Shown here piece by piece: positions 1 to 11,110 of a stretch of DNA of 60,640 nucleotides (position 1 is its first letter; each line of letters starts with the position of its first letter). The position numbers were made by a program, and so were the translations under genes. Location of the stretch: NCBI GenBank assembly GCA_003696765.1, contig RFFX01000002.1:1-60640 (forward strand), written 5' to 3'. The DNA is from Zetaproteobacteria bacterium. Its GTDB lineage: Bacteria; Pseudomonadota; Zetaproteobacteria; Mariprofundales; J009. A model generated the notes under the pieces. The model saw only the letters and a program-made list of their open reading frames with translations. It made no database searches and was not told where the DNA came from.

Positions 1-40
1 CCGTCCGTGGCCGTGCTGATGGTTTCTTGCGAAACCATCA
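1..40 (-). repeat. Five-hairpin element, copy A (H1 and part of H2, cut by window edge)
   Basis: Positions 17-40 form hairpin H1, a perfect 10-bp stem that reads on the minus strand as TGATGGTTTC, loop GCAA, then GAAACCATCA. Positions 1-15 are the first arm of H2 (minus strand CGGCC ACGGA CGG) and run off the window. By the orientation rule of the other copies, this copy points to a minus-strand gene left of the window. Confidence 0.8.
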
Positions 41-131
41 GCCTTCAGGTGGTCGCGAACGGTTTCGACCTCGGTTCGGCCCGGTTCCTCCCTGTTCGGA
101 GGCACCACGGGGCAGGGCCGGTTGACCGGCC

Positions 132-830
132 ATGCGTTTGCCTGACCATCCATCGATCGCCCTGATCGTTCCGCTGCTCGACGAGCGGGAGCATCTCGGC
201 CGTCTGATCGCGGATGTTGCGCGGCTGCCGGTGGATGAGGTGGTGCTGGTCGACGGCGGTTCGCAGGACGGAACGCGGGAGCTGCTCGCCGCCTCCGGCC
301 TGCGCTGGATCGACGCCCCACGCGGTCGCGCCCGCCAGATGAACGCCGGTGCCGCGCTCTGTCGCAGCAGTGTGCTCCTCTTCCTCCACGCCGACACCCG
401 GATCGGAGCCGAACAGATCGCCGCGCTGCGCACCGCCCTGCGCGGCCATCCCGAGCGGCAGTGGGGGCGGTTCGATCTGCGGATCGACGACGGCCGCGGG
501 CTCTTCGCCCTCATCGGCGCGATGATCAACCTGCGTTCGCGCTTGAGCGGCATCAGCACCGGCGATCAGGCGCAGTTCGTCCGCCGCGCACTTTTCGAGC
601 GGATCGGCGGATTCCCCGACATTCCGCTGATGGAGGATGTGGCGATCAGTCGTCGGCTCAAACAGGTGGCCCCGCCGTGCAACCTGCGCCCGCCGGTGGT
701 CACCTCCGGCCGCCGCTGGCGCAGCGGCGGGGTGTGGCGCACCATCCTCCTGATGTGGCGGCTGCGCTGGGACTATTGGCGCGGTGTGCCGCCGGAGCGG
801 CTGGCCCGACGCTACCGCAAGGCGCGATGA
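132..830 (+). CDS. Family 2 glycosyltransferase (TIGR04283-type, rSAM/selenodomain-associated transferase 2)
   Basis: A 232-residue GT-A fold glycosyltransferase. The nucleotide-sugar site is visible as VVLVDGGSQDGT (about 37-48), followed by RGRARQMNAGA (64-74) and the acidic FLHADT (84-89) expected of a metal-binding DXD-like motif. The later MEDV near residue 175 fits the catalytic base region. Family knowledge: this group is regularly paired with the TIGR04282-type protein encoded next. Here the two genes overlap by ATGA, so they are probably translated together. The substrate is unknown. The ATG at 132 is used because the conserved beta-strand begins directly after it. Confidence 0.85.
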   Translation: MRLPDHPSIALIVPLLDEREHLGRLIADVARLPVDEVVLVDGGSQDGTRELLAASGLRWIDAPRGRARQMNAGAALCRSSVLLFLHADTRIGAEQIAALRTALRGHPERQWGRFDLRIDDGRGLFALIGAMINLRSRLSGISTGDQAQFVRRALFERIGGFPDIPLMEDVAISRRLKQVAPPCNLRPPVVTSGRRWRSGGVWRTILLMWRLRWDYWRGVPPERLARRYRKAR

Positions 831-1438
831 GGATGCGTGCCCTGCAGGTGGTGATCATGTGCAAGGCGCCGATCCCCGGCAAGGTCAAGACCCGGATGGT
901 GGCGGCGGGGATGACGCCCGCGGAGGCCTGCGCGCTCCATCGGGAGATGGCCCGGGCGGTGATCCGGCGCGCCGCGCGCCTCTTCCCCGGACGGGTGACC
1001 GTCGCCGGATCGCCGGCCGGTCACCCCTTCTTCGCCGGCATCGGTCTGCCGGTGGTCGATCAGGGCGGGGGGGATCTCGGGGGGCGCATGGCCCGTGTTG
1101 CGCGCCCGTTGCTCGAAGCGGGGCGGCCGGTGCTGCTGCTCGGCACCGACGCACCCCACATGGCGCCGGAGCGTCTTCAACGGGCGGTGGCGGCCGCCGA
1201 CGACCACGACGCGGTCGTCGGGCCGGTCGAGGACGGCGGTTACGATCTGCTGCTGCTCACCACACCGGCCGCGTTGGCATTGCTTGAGGGAATCGACTGG
1301 GGCAGCGATCGGGTCAGCAGCCAGACCCGTGCCCGCGCCCACGCCCGTGGCCTGTCGCTGGCTTGGCTGGAGCCGGGTTTCGATGTGGACGCTCCGGCGG
1401 ATCTGGCCCGGTCGCGGGCGGCGGGCTGGCCGGAGTAG
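827..1438 (+). CDS. TIGR04282/DUF2064 nucleotidyltransferase-like protein
   Basis: A 203-residue protein of the rSAM/selenodomain-associated transferase 1 family, which resembles GT-A nucleotidyltransferases. It has the signature KAPIPGKVKTRM (13-24), a GTDAPHM segment in the middle and VGPVEDGGYDLL further on. The ATG overlaps the TGA of the preceding glycosyltransferase gene (ATGA), which fixes the start and implies coupling. Its biochemical role is not established. It converges with the PilZ gene on the other strand; a GGGGGC/GCCCCC palindrome at 1465-1482 lies at the junction and might help termination, but has no U-run. Confidence 0.85.
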   Translation: MRMRALQVVIMCKAPIPGKVKTRMVAAGMTPAEACALHREMARAVIRRAARLFPGRVTVAGSPAGHPFFAGIGLPVVDQGGGDLGGRMARVARPLLEAGRPVLLLGTDAPHMAPERLQRAVAAADDHDAVVGPVEDGGYDLLLLTTPAALALLEGIDWGSDRVSSQTRARAHARGLSLAWLEPGFDVDAPADLARSRAAGWPE

Positions 1439-1469
1439 CGGCGCACTCGCCGCAGGCGTGCTGTGGGGG

Positions 1470-2069
1470 CTATGATGCCCCCTGTTCCGACTTGCGCTCC
1501 TCCTCTTCCAGCCGCTTGAGCCGGATCATCTCCCGGCTTCGCTTGAAGACGTACTTGGACATGACGTCCTCCTCGTCCCGGTTGCGAAAGAAGAACTTGA
1601 TGCCGATGAAGGGCTCCCCCGACTTCTTCTTGCGCACCCACATCACCTTGCCAAGCAGGTCGACCGGTGTGGGAGGGAAGGTGGCCAGCATCATGATCAC
1701 GTTGATGTACATTCCCTTGGTGTACATATGCTCCGGAACGAAGGCGGCACCGGTGCAGCTCAGATTGACCGGACGCTCCTTCATCTCCTGCTGGTTGGCG
1801 TTCTGCATCATGTTGGCGCCGATCAGGAAGTTGAGCTTGGCGTCGAGCTTGCTCATCGCCTCGCTCAGCTCCGGATTGAGCCGGTCGCGCACCTCGTTGC
1901 CGAAGAGATCCCTGTTGATCATCTCCTGCAGGACGGTGGCCTGACGGGCCCGGGCGCTGATCTGGCTCCGCTTGCGCTCGAACTCCTCCTCGGTGAGGGG
2001 AAGGTCACGCAACGGAAGCATGTCGTCGACGCGGAACTCCTGACGTTCTCTCCTCGGTTTGTTGCTCAT
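1470..2069 (-). CDS. PilZ-domain protein, candidate c-di-GMP effector
   Basis: A 199-residue cytoplasmic protein. The N-terminal half (about 20-95) is charged and helical. The C-terminal half resembles a PilZ barrel, with the run NLSCTGAAFVPE (about 103-114) matching the conserved (N/D)xSxxG element and the later GEPFIGIKF matching the closing strand. The usual RxxxR motif could be the arginine-rich KERPVNLS approach or MWVRKKK, so cyclic-di-GMP binding is not certain. Two diguanylate cyclases elsewhere in the window show that the signal is used. The protein ends in a basic and acidic tail. It lies downstream of the LysM gene on the same strand, 82 bp away. Confidence 0.6.
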   Translation of the reverse strand: MSNKPRRERQEFRVDDMLPLRDLPLTEEEFERKRSQISARARQATVLQEMINRDLFGNEVRDRLNPELSEAMSKLDAKLNFLIGANMMQNANQQEMKERPVNLSCTGAAFVPEHMYTKGMYINVIMMLATFPPTPVDLLGKVMWVRKKKSGEPFIGIKFFFRNRDEEDVMSKYVFKRSREMIRLKRLEEEERKSEQGAS

Positions 2070-2151
2070 CGCTCTTTGTGCTCCTCGCTGATGTTGGTGT
2101 CGCGCTCCCGTCGTCCGGGTGGGCCGGATCCGCCTGCGGTCGGCGGTGCTG

Positions 2152-3185
2152 CTACCGTGCCGTTCGGGACGGGGTGCCGCGCACGATGTCGCCGATGTTG
2201 ATCGAGGTGGAGGAGGCGGTGACCAGTGCGAACGACCCCGCCTGCTGGGGGCTGATGACGATCAGCTCGGCGATCTTCTCCGGAGGAAGTGTCGCCGTTC
2301 CATCGGGAAGGTTCCGTCCGGCGCGGTAGACCGCCAGCCGTGTCCCCGGCGCCGCTCCCGCGCTGCTGCCGATATCGAGCACCACCACCTGATTCTGCCC
2401 CGCCTCGGCGGCGTCGTCACGGATGTGGACCACCCTTCCCTCCAGCGCCCGACGGGGAGGGGTCGGCGTGATGTGCGGATCGACCGTGGCGGCCGGCAGC
2501 AGGAAGTCCCCCCGGCCGATCTCCTCGAACGAGCGGGTGATCCTGGCCCGGTAGATCCCGTCCGACGCCCGGCTGGTGATCTGCAGTTGCCCCACATGGG
2601 CCAGCAGGGTGCCGACCGGACGTCCGTCGGGCTCCCGGATCTCGTCGCTTCGGCGGAAGATGTCGAATACCTCGCCCGGCTTCGCCGAGGTCTCCATGCG
2701 CAGGTAGACGAGGTCGTTGCGTCCGAAGTGGAGCCGGTCGTCCGCGGCGTCGAGGATGCGGCCCGCCTCCTTCGGCAGCGTGTTGGTGATCCGGTCGTGG
2801 CGGGCGAGCATGGTCAGCATCAGGCCGGGATCGATCCCCTCCGGCTCCCGCTGCACCGGGCGGATGACCACCTCGGGATGGGGGCGGACGGTGGTCAGCC
2901 CACCCTGCGCCCGGCGGCGGACGTCGAACCAGATCCGGTTGCCCGGGTAGATCAGATCGGGGTTGGTGATCGAGAGGTTGTGCTCCCAGATCTCGAGCCA
3001 CCGCTCGGGATCGCGGAAGAAGTGGTCGGCGATGTCCCACAGGGTGTCCCCGGGCTTGACGATGTAGGGCTGGGTGATGCCGGGCTTGATCTCCTGCTCC
3101 GGTCTCGGTGGCGAACCGGCTGCGGCGGTGCAGGGACGCAGGAGGGTGAGCAGTGCGATGCACAAGGCGGCGGGCAGGCGGCGCT

Positions 3186-3189
<4 letters not shown>
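2152..3189 (-). CDS. Exported LysM-domain protein
   Basis: A 345-residue protein with a clear Sec signal peptide (basic MKRR, hydrophobic 7-20, processing near residue 25). It is followed by one LysM domain at about 41-90, in the form PYIVKPGDTLWDIADHFF and ending YPGNRIWF. LysM binds the glycan of peptidoglycan, so the protein should sit in the periplasm. The remaining 250 residues hold beta-rich repeats with LAHVGQLQI-like strands, as in the FimV/YgaU-like LysM proteins that follow DNA processing genes in many Proteobacteria. The ATG at 3189 overlaps the plsY stop (ATGA) and starts exactly at the signal peptide. Confidence 0.8.
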
Positions 3190-3776
<587 letters not shown>

Positions 3777-3795
3777 TGCTTCTGCTCCGGGGGCG

Positions 3796-4341
3796 TCAGC
3801 TCCGGACCCCGTGGGGTGCGGAGGGGCTTGGCGGTTGCAACCAGCCGGAGTTGGCCTGGTCGATGCGGTCGCAGTAGGGAAGGTAGGGTTTGATGTCCAG
3901 CACCGGCGTGCCGTCGAGCAGGTCGCCCGCCTCCACGGTGAGGTTCGTCCGGTCGCAGGCGATCAGCCGCAGGGCCGAGAGCCCGATCGGGTTGGGGCGG
4001 TGCGGTGCGCGGGTGGCCAGCAGGCCGCGCGGCGTGCCTCCCCGGCCGGGCGGGCGGACCAGCGGATTCCAGCCGCGGTTGAGGTGCAACCAGTAGATCA
4101 ACCAGATGTGGGAGAAGCATGCCAGGTCGCGTGTCGCATCGGCCAGATCGTCGCGCAGCTCGATGGTGGCGGTCGCTGCGTGGGGCGTGGGCGTGCCGCC
4201 GGGCTGGCGCGGGGCGGCGAAGCGCTCTTTGTGGGGGCTGCGGACGACGCCGATCGGCCGCAGCCGGAGTTCGGCCGGGGGGATGACGGCGTCGGTGTAG
4301 TGCTTGTCGGGGCGGCTCTGTTCCTGCTCGGGCGGCCTCAC
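3796..4341 (-). CDS. trmO: tRNA m6t6A methyltransferase TrmO (TsaA family)
   Basis: A 181-residue protein of the TsaA/TrmO beta-barrel family, which methylates N6 of t6A37 in certain threonine tRNAs using S-adenosylmethionine. The family signatures are RPIGVVRSPH near the N-terminus, the RPNPIG segment, and the C-terminal TPVLDIKPYLPYCD. The GTG start overlaps the clpA stop (GTGA), so translation is probably coupled to clpA. The small C-terminal domain of E. coli TrmO is absent, as in many shorter family members. thrS lies elsewhere in the window but is not linked to it. Confidence 0.85.
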   Translation of the reverse strand: MRPPEQEQSRPDKHYTDAVIPPAELRLRPIGVVRSPHKERFAAPRQPGGTPTPHAATATIELRDDLADATRDLACFSHIWLIYWLHLNRGWNPLVRPPGRGGTPRGLLATRAPHRPNPIGLSALRLIACDRTNLTVEAGDLLDGTPVLDIKPYLPYCDRIDQANSGWLQPPSPSAPHGVRS

Positions 4342-6611
4342 GCCTCGGCCAGTTCGCGCTGCGGGTAGTGCAGCGTCAACCCTCGTTTGCCGCAACGGAC
4401 CTCGACCCTGCCGCCGCGGCGCAGCGGTCCGAAGAGAAGGGCGTCGGCCAGCGGCCGCTTGATTTCGCGATCGATCAGCCGGGCCATCGGCCGCGCCCCC
4501 ATCACCGGGTCGTAGCCGTGGTCTGCCAGCCACTGGCGCGCCTCCGGCTCGACGTAGAGCGTCACCCGTTTGTCGGTCAGCTGCTCCTCCAGCTGCATGA
4601 GGAACTTGTCCACCACGTGGAGGATGGTCACCGGCGAGAGCGGGGCGAAGGGGATGACGGCGTCGAGCCGGTTGCGGAACTCGGGGCTGAAGGTCTGGCG
4701 CACCGCCTCCTCGCAGCGGTCGAGCGGCGGCTGGCGGGTGAAGCCGACGGAGGCGCGCTGCAGCTCGACCGCCCCGACGTTGCTGGTCATGATCAGGATC
4801 ACGTGGTGGAAGTTGACGTTGCGGCCGTTGCTGTCGGTCAGGCGGCCGTGGTCCATCACCTGCAGCAGCAGGTTGAACATGTCGGGGTGGGCCTTCTCGA
4901 TCTCGTCGAGCAGCAGCACCGCATGGGGATGTTTGATGATGGCGTCGGTCAACTGGCCGCCCTGTTCGAACCCGACATACCCCGGCGGGGAGCCGATCAG
5001 CCGCGAGATGGCGTGCGCCTCGCTGTACTCCGACATATCGAAGCGGATCAGCTCGATGCCCAGGATGCGGGCCAGTTGTCGCGCCACCTCGGTCTTGCCC
5101 ACACCGGTCGGGCCGGCGAAGAGGAAGCTGCCGATCGGCTTCTCCGCCCGGTTGAGACCGGCGCGGGCCAGCTTGATGCAGGTGGCCAACTGGGCGATCG
5201 CCTCGTCCTGCCCGAAGACGGTCAGTTGCAGGTTGCGCTCCAGCGACGCCAGCCTGCGGGTGTCGGAGATGCTCACCTGCTGGATCGGCGCCTTGATCAT
5301 CGCTGCCACCGTCGCCTCGATGTCGCGCGTGCCGACCTGCTTGCGCCCCTTCTTCAGGTGCATCGCCGCGCCGGCCTCGTCGATGATGTCGATGGCCGAG
5401 TCGGGCAGGCGCCGGTCCTGCACGTGGCGCGAGGCGAGGTTGGCCGCCGCCTCCAGCGCCTCACGGGTGTAGCGGATGCTGTGAAACGCCTCGAAGCGGG
5501 ATTTGAGCCCCTGCAGGATCTTGACCGTCTCCTCCAGCGACGGTTCCTCGATGTCCACCTTCTGGAAACGGCGGGCCAGCGCGTGGTCCTTCTCGAAGAT
5601 CTGCTGGTATTCGTTCCAGGTGGTGGCGCCGATGCAGTGCAGGCCGCTTCTGCCCAATGCCGGCTTGAGCAGGTTGGAGGCATCCATGGCGCTTCCGTTG
5701 GCCGAGCCGGTGCCGATCAGGGTGTGGATCTCGTCGATGAAGAGGATGGCGCCGGGTTGTCGTTCCAGTTCGCTCAACACCGACTTGACCCGCTCCTCGA
5801 AATCGCCGCGGTACTTGGTGCCGGCGATCAGCGCACCCATGTCGAGCGCGTAGATGGTGGCGCAGCGCAGCTTCTCCGGTACGGCCCCTTCGGCGATCCG
5901 CCCGGCCAGCCCTTCGGCGATGGCCGTCTTGCCCACGCCGGCCTGGCCGACGAGCAGCGGGTTGTTCTTGCGCCGCCGGCAGAGGATGTGGACGCAGCGG
6001 CTGATCTCCCGCTCACGGCCGATCAGCGGATCGAAGCGGCCCTCCCGCGCCTGGGCGGTGAGGTCGATGCAGTACTGCTCCAGGGCGGAGGCCCGTTTCT
6101 TCTCCTTGTTGCGTCTGGTTCTCCTGCCGACGGTCTCGTCGCCGGGTTCGCCGGCGGGGCGCTCCGTGGCGCGCCCCCTGCCCTCATGGGCGCCGTGGGC
6201 GATGTGGGAGACGACGTCGTAGCGGGTCAGCCCCTGTCGCTGGAGGAAGAAGAGGGCGTGGGAATCGCGCTCGGAGAAGATCGCCGCCAGCACGTGGGCA
6301 CCGGTGACCACGTCGCGGTTGGCCGCCTGCACGTTCATCACCGCCCGCTGGATCACCCGCTGCAGACCGACGCTGGCGGTGGTGTCGCCGCCGTTGGGCA
6401 GGACGGGGACGTGGTTGCGAATGAAGTCGTTGAGATCCTGGGCGAGCAGGTCGAGCCGGGCGCCGCAGGCGAGCAGCACCTCGCGCGCGGAAGGGTTGTC
6501 GATCAGGCCGAGCAGCAGATGTTCGACGGTGACATACTCGTTGCGCCGCAGATGGGCGTCGCGGAAGACGGCGTTCAGGGAGTTTTCGAGCTCTTCGTCG
6601 AGTATGCCCAT
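4338..6611 (-). CDS. clpA: ATP-dependent Clp protease ATP-binding subunit ClpA
   Basis: A 757-residue AAA+ unfoldase that feeds substrates to ClpP. The N-domain (about 1-145) carries the double Clp repeat. The first AAA module has Walker A GQAGVGKT (222-229) and Walker B LFIDEIHT. The second has Walker A GPTGVGKT near residue 500 and LLLDEIEKAHPD. An IGSPPGYVGFEQGG pore/ISS block is present, as in ClpA rather than ClpB, and the long middle coiled-coil of ClpB is absent. The partner adaptor clpS lies 135 bp upstream on the same strand. The stop overlaps the trmO start. Length and motifs are intact. Confidence 0.97.
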   Translation of the reverse strand: MGILDEELENSLNAVFRDAHLRRNEYVTVEHLLLGLIDNPSAREVLLACGARLDLLAQDLNDFIRNHVPVLPNGGDTTASVGLQRVIQRAVMNVQAANRDVVTGAHVLAAIFSERDSHALFFLQRQGLTRYDVVSHIAHGAHEGRGRATERPAGEPGDETVGRRTRRNKEKKRASALEQYCIDLTAQAREGRFDPLIGREREISRCVHILCRRRKNNPLLVGQAGVGKTAIAEGLAGRIAEGAVPEKLRCATIYALDMGALIAGTKYRGDFEERVKSVLSELERQPGAILFIDEIHTLIGTGSANGSAMDASNLLKPALGRSGLHCIGATTWNEYQQIFEKDHALARRFQKVDIEEPSLEETVKILQGLKSRFEAFHSIRYTREALEAAANLASRHVQDRRLPDSAIDIIDEAGAAMHLKKGRKQVGTRDIEATVAAMIKAPIQQVSISDTRRLASLERNLQLTVFGQDEAIAQLATCIKLARAGLNRAEKPIGSFLFAGPTGVGKTEVARQLARILGIELIRFDMSEYSEAHAISRLIGSPPGYVGFEQGGQLTDAIIKHPHAVLLLDEIEKAHPDMFNLLLQVMDHGRLTDSNGRNVNFHHVILIMTSNVGAVELQRASVGFTRQPPLDRCEEAVRQTFSPEFRNRLDAVIPFAPLSPVTILHVVDKFLMQLEEQLTDKRVTLYVEPEARQWLADHGYDPVMGARPMARLIDREIKRPLADALLFGPLRRGGRVEVRCGKRGLTLHYPQRELAEA

Positions 6612-6722
6612 GGTCGGTCCCCTCTCGTTCGGCGTGGTGCTCCTGCCCTTTGCCCCCTTTGCCGGGGCTGCCGGTCCGCTCCGGACGGAGCCGCCCCGGC
6701 GCAGGAGGCAGTCGACCCCGAC

Positions 6723-6750
6723 ATTATCGGCGCGGCGGCAGAGGACTCAA
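6723..6750 (-). promoter_or_regulatory. Possible sigma70 promoter for clpA
   Basis: On the minus strand TTGAGT (6750-6745) is followed after 16 nt by GATAAT (6728-6723), about 110 nt before the clpA start. It would let clpA be expressed apart from clpS. The match is only moderate and the -35 overlaps the clpS stop. Confidence 0.3.
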
Positions 6751-7058
6751 GCGGAGCGCTCGGGCTCGACCACGCATCGCAGCGGGTGGCCGGCCCGGCG
6801 GCTGATGGAGAGTGCCTGATACTGCTTGGTTTCCGCGACGTCCAGGGGGTAGACGCCGCCCACCCCGCGCCCCTGGTGGTGGATCTGCAACATGATCCGT
6901 TCGGCCTCGTCGCGCGGTTTGTGGAACAGGGAGCAGAGCAGCTCGGTGACGAAGTCCATCGGTGTGAAGTCGTCGTTGAGCAGTACCACCCGGTAGAGCG
7001 GCGGTGGCTTGAGCCGCTGCCTGGTGGCCTCGGGCCGGTGTTCGATTTCCATTGCCAT
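6747..7058 (-). CDS. clpS: ClpS, adaptor for the ClpAP protease (N-end rule)
   Basis: A 103-residue adaptor that binds the ClpA N-domain and delivers proteins with destabilising N-terminal residues. The core reads LYRVVLLNDDFTPMDFV (21-37), including the NDD acidic patch that forms part of the amino-terminal pocket, and the usual helices follow through the IHHQGRG region (59-65). An unstructured basic N-terminal arm of about 20 residues is typical. A second in-frame ATG two codons downstream is equally possible. clpS and clpA form the standard pair. The HAD gene is divergent, with a 66-bp shared region. Confidence 0.95.
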   Translation of the reverse strand: MAMEIEHRPEATRQRLKPPPLYRVVLLNDDFTPMDFVTELLCSLFHKPRDEAERIMLQIHHQGRGVGGVYPLDVAETKQYQALSISRRAGHPLRCVVEPERSA

Positions 7059-7124
7059 CGGTGCAATGGTAGCAACGCCGCCCCGCCATGGGAACGCAGT
7101 GGCGGCGGATGAAGGGATAACCGC

Positions 7125-7895
7125 ATGGAATCGTTGCGATGCATCATCTTCGACGTCGATGGCACGCTGGCCGACACCGAACGCGACGGCCACCGCGTCG
7201 CCTTCAACCGCGCCTTCGCCGATGCCGGGCTGGCGCGGCGCTGGGATGTGGCCACCTATGGTCGGCTGCTGGCGGTCACCGGCGGCAAGGAGCGCATCCG
7301 GCGGGATATCGCCGACGGCGGGATGCCGGCGATGGAGGAGGAGGAGATCGCCCGGCTCCATGCGGCCAAGACCGCCCACTATCAGCGGTTGATCGCGGAG
7401 GGGGGGATTCCGCTGCGTCCGGGCGTGATGCGGCTGCTGGAGGAGTCGTATCGCGCCGGGGTGCGGCTGGCCGTGGCCACCACCACCACGCCGGCGGCGC
7501 TCGACGCCCTGATCGCCCATGTGATGGGCGAGGAGTGGTTCGACCGGTTCGAGGTGCTGGCCGCCGGTGACGTCGTGCCGGCGAAGAAGCCGGCGCCGGA
7601 CATCTACCGCTACGCGCTCGAACGGCTTGGGCTGCCGCCGGAGCATGCGCTGGCGGTGGAGGACTCGGCCAACGGGCTGCGCTCGGCGCGGGGGGCGGGG
7701 CTGGCCTGTGTGGTGACGGTCAACGACTACACCCGCGGGCAGTGCTTCGACGGCGCCGATCTGGTGGTCTCCGACCTCGGCGAGCCGGATGGGCCGGAGG
7801 TGGAGCTGCTGGCCGACCCGCATGGGTTGGCGCCGTTTCATCATGTCGATCTGCCGCTGCTTCGTCGGCTGGAGGGGTGTCATGGAGCTGTTTGA
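7125..7895 (+). CDS. HAD-superfamily hydrolase, subfamily IA (CbbY/GPH-like phosphatase)
   Basis: A 256-residue phosphatase. The catalytic motif DVDGTLADT is at 10-18, with D10 the expected nucleophile and D12 the acid/base. A helical cap follows. Motif II is around AVATTTT, the conserved lysine is in PAKKPAPDIY, and motif III/IV is VEDSANGL. The closest known type is the CbbY/beta-phosphoglucomutase-like group often found near Calvin cycle genes, but no such genes lie here, so the substrate stays open. The stop overlaps the tatD start by 14 bp. Confidence 0.85.
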   Translation: MESLRCIIFDVDGTLADTERDGHRVAFNRAFADAGLARRWDVATYGRLLAVTGGKERIRRDIADGGMPAMEEEEIARLHAAKTAHYQRLIAEGGIPLRPGVMRLLEESYRAGVRLAVATTTTPAALDALIAHVMGEEWFDRFEVLAAGDVVPAKKPAPDIYRYALERLGLPPEHALAVEDSANGLRSARGAGLACVVTVNDYTRGQCFDGADLVVSDLGEPDGPEVELLADPHGLAPFHHVDLPLLRRLEGCHGAV

Positions 7896-8651
7896 CAGCC
7901 ACTGCCATCTCGATTTTCCCCACTTCGACGGCGATCGCGACCAGGTGGTGGCGCGCATGAAGGAGGCCGGGGTGACGCGGGCGATGGTGGTTTCGGTCGA
8001 CCTCGACCACATGGAGCGGCTGCAGGCGTTCTGCGCCGGTTACGCAGGCTTCGGCTTCTCGCTCGGACTGCACCCCAACCACGAGGTGGAACGGGAGCCG
8101 GACGTTGCCGATCTGCGCTCGCTTGCCGCTGCCCATCCGGCGGTGCGGGCCATCGGCGAGACCGGGCTGGATTACTTCCGTCACCGCGTCGATCCGGCGC
8201 TGCAGCAGCAGCGCTTCCGCGCCCATCTGGAGGCGGCCGGGATGCTCGACCTGCCGGTGATCATCCACATGCGCGAGGCCGATGCCGACACGCTGGCCAT
8301 CCTGCGGGAGGTGCGGCCGCAGCGCGGGGTGATGCACTGCTTCTCCTCCGGGATGGCCGAGGCCGAGGCGGCGCTGGAGCTCGGGCTGCACATCTCCTTC
8401 TCCGGCAATGTCACCTTCAAGCGCAACCAGGCGCTGCGCGAGGTGGCCGCACGGGTGCCGCTCGATCGGCTGCTGATCGAGACCGACAGCCCGTTTCTCG
8501 CACCGGAGCCTTATCGCGGCCAGCGCAACGAGCCGGCCTTCGTCCGCCGGGTGGCCGAGGTGGTCGCCGAGGCGCGCGGCATGGCGCCGGAGGAGCTGGC
8601 GCGTGCGACGACGAAGAACGCGATGAAGCTGTTTGGCATGGAGGGAAGCGC

Positions 8652-8655
<4 letters not shown>
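7882..8655 (+). CDS. tatD: TatD-family metal-dependent deoxyribonuclease
   Basis: A 257-residue TIM-barrel hydrolase. The metal ligands are recognisable: DSHCHLD (5-11, the HxH pair), GETGLDYFR with the bridging glutamate, IIHMREA, MHCFSSG, and ETDSPFLAPEPYRG near the end. Family members act as 3'-5' DNases and D-tyrosyl-like hydrolases in DNA repair and stress. The ATG is inside the 3' end of the HAD gene, and the stop overlaps the GTG of the next gene (GTGA). The locus looks like one transcription unit running from the HAD gene to the epimerase. Confidence 0.93.
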
Positions 8656-9938
<1,283 letters not shown>

Positions 9939-9942
9939 CCGG

Positions 9943-10953
9943 ATGAGCACCGTCCTGGTCACCGGCGCCGCCGGCTTCATCGGCTTCCACCTCGCCCGGC
10001 GGCTGCTGGAGCGGGGCGATCGGGTGGTGGGGATCGACAACCTCAACGACTACTACGAGGTGGCGCTCAAGCAGGCGCGGTTGGATCAACTCACCGACCG
10101 ACCCGGCTTCACCTTCCACAGGCTCGATCTGGCCGATCGCGCCGGCATGGAGGCGCTCTTCTCCGCCCACCGCTTCGATCGGGTGGTGCATCTCGCCGCC
10201 CAGGCCGGGGTGCGCTACTCGCTGACCAATCCGCACGCCTATGTGGAGAGCAATCTGGTCGGCTTCCTCCACATCCTCGAAGGGTGCCGTCAGCACGAGG
10301 TGGCCCATCTGGTCTACGCCTCCTCCAGCTCGGTCTACGGCGCCAACGAATCGATTCCCTTCTCGGTGCACGACAATGTTGACCATCCGGTGTCGCTCTA
10401 TGCGGCGAGCAAGAAGGCGGGCGAGCTGATGGCCCACAGCTACAGCCATCTCTACCGGCTGCCGACCACCGGGCTGCGCTTCTTCACCGTCTATGGGCCG
10501 TGGGGCAGGCCGGACATGGCCTACTTCCTCTTCGCCCGCGCCATGGTGCGCGGCGAGCCGATCAAGCTGTTCAACCACGGGGCGATGCAGCGTGATTTCA
10601 CCTACATCGACGACATCGTCGAGGGGGTGGTGCGGGTGCTCGATCACATCCCGGCGGGCGATCCGGCGTGGGATGGCGCCTCCCCCGACCCCGGCAGCAG
10701 CCGCGCGCCATACCGCATCTACAACATCGGCCGCGGCCAGCCGGTGGCGCTGACCGACTTCGTCGCCCTGCTGGAGCAGGCGCTTGGGGTGGAGGCGAAC
10801 AGGCAGATGCTGCCGATGCAGCCGGGCGATGTGCCGGTCACCTTCGCCGATGTAGCTGATCTGGCGCGCGATGTCGGCTACCGTCCCGCGACCTCGCTGG
10901 AGGAGGGGATGGCAAGGTTTGTTGCATGGTTCAGGGAGTACAGTGGGTTATGA
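9943..10953 (+). CDS. UDP-glucuronate 4-epimerase-like SDR (CapI family)
   Basis: A 336-residue extended short-chain dehydrogenase. It has the NAD motif TGAAGFIGFH (about 7-16), the IDNLNDYYEVALK segment characteristic of UDP-GlcA epimerases, YASSSSVYG, and the catalytic YAASKK. The YGPWGRPDMA block is also typical of the GlcA-epimerase/CapI group. The reaction would be UDP-GlcA to UDP-GalA, which fits the UDP-glucose dehydrogenase encoded just after. The TGA stop is at the same time the first three bases of hairpin H1 of repeat copy B. Confidence 0.88.
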   Translation: MSTVLVTGAAGFIGFHLARRLLERGDRVVGIDNLNDYYEVALKQARLDQLTDRPGFTFHRLDLADRAGMEALFSAHRFDRVVHLAAQAGVRYSLTNPHAYVESNLVGFLHILEGCRQHEVAHLVYASSSSVYGANESIPFSVHDNVDHPVSLYAASKKAGELMAHSYSHLYRLPTTGLRFFTVYGPWGRPDMAYFLFARAMVRGEPIKLFNHGAMQRDFTYIDDIVEGVVRVLDHIPAGDPAWDGASPDPGSSRAPYRIYNIGRGQPVALTDFVALLEQALGVEANRQMLPMQPGDVPVTFADVADLARDVGYRPATSLEEGMARFVAWFREYSGL

Positions 10954-11103
10954 TGGTTTCGCAAGAAACCGTCATTCGCGACCGGGACGGTCGCGCAAAT
11001 CCGGAGGTTGCGCATGCAACCGACTGATTTGTAAGGCGATCGAAGACCGCGTTCTTCGATCGCCGTCAAGCAAAAAGCCCATGGACGGGCTTTTTGCGAT
11101 TGG
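10951..11103 (+). repeat. Five-hairpin element, copy B (full)
   Basis: All five hairpins are present. H1 10951-10974 (loop GCAA). H2 10977-10995 (CGCGACC/GGTCGCG). H3 10996-11031 (AAATCC, then GGTTGC GCAT GCAACC, then a closing ATTT). H4 11035-11064 (GGCGATCGAAGA with TCTTCGATCGCC). H5 11070-11097 (GCAAAAAGCCC with GGGCTTTTTGC). The element fills the whole space between the epimerase stop and the ugd start. The 8-mer GGTTATGA occurs at both ends (10946-10953 and 11107-11114), covering the stop and start codons, which looks like a target duplication. Confidence 0.95.
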
Positions 11104-11110
11104 ATCGGTT

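Noticed and set aside
4368-7112. Very long plus-strand frame opposite clpA and clpS (about 900 codons)
   Set aside because: It is antisense to two clearly recognised genes and its translation has no domain; high GC leaves such frames open.
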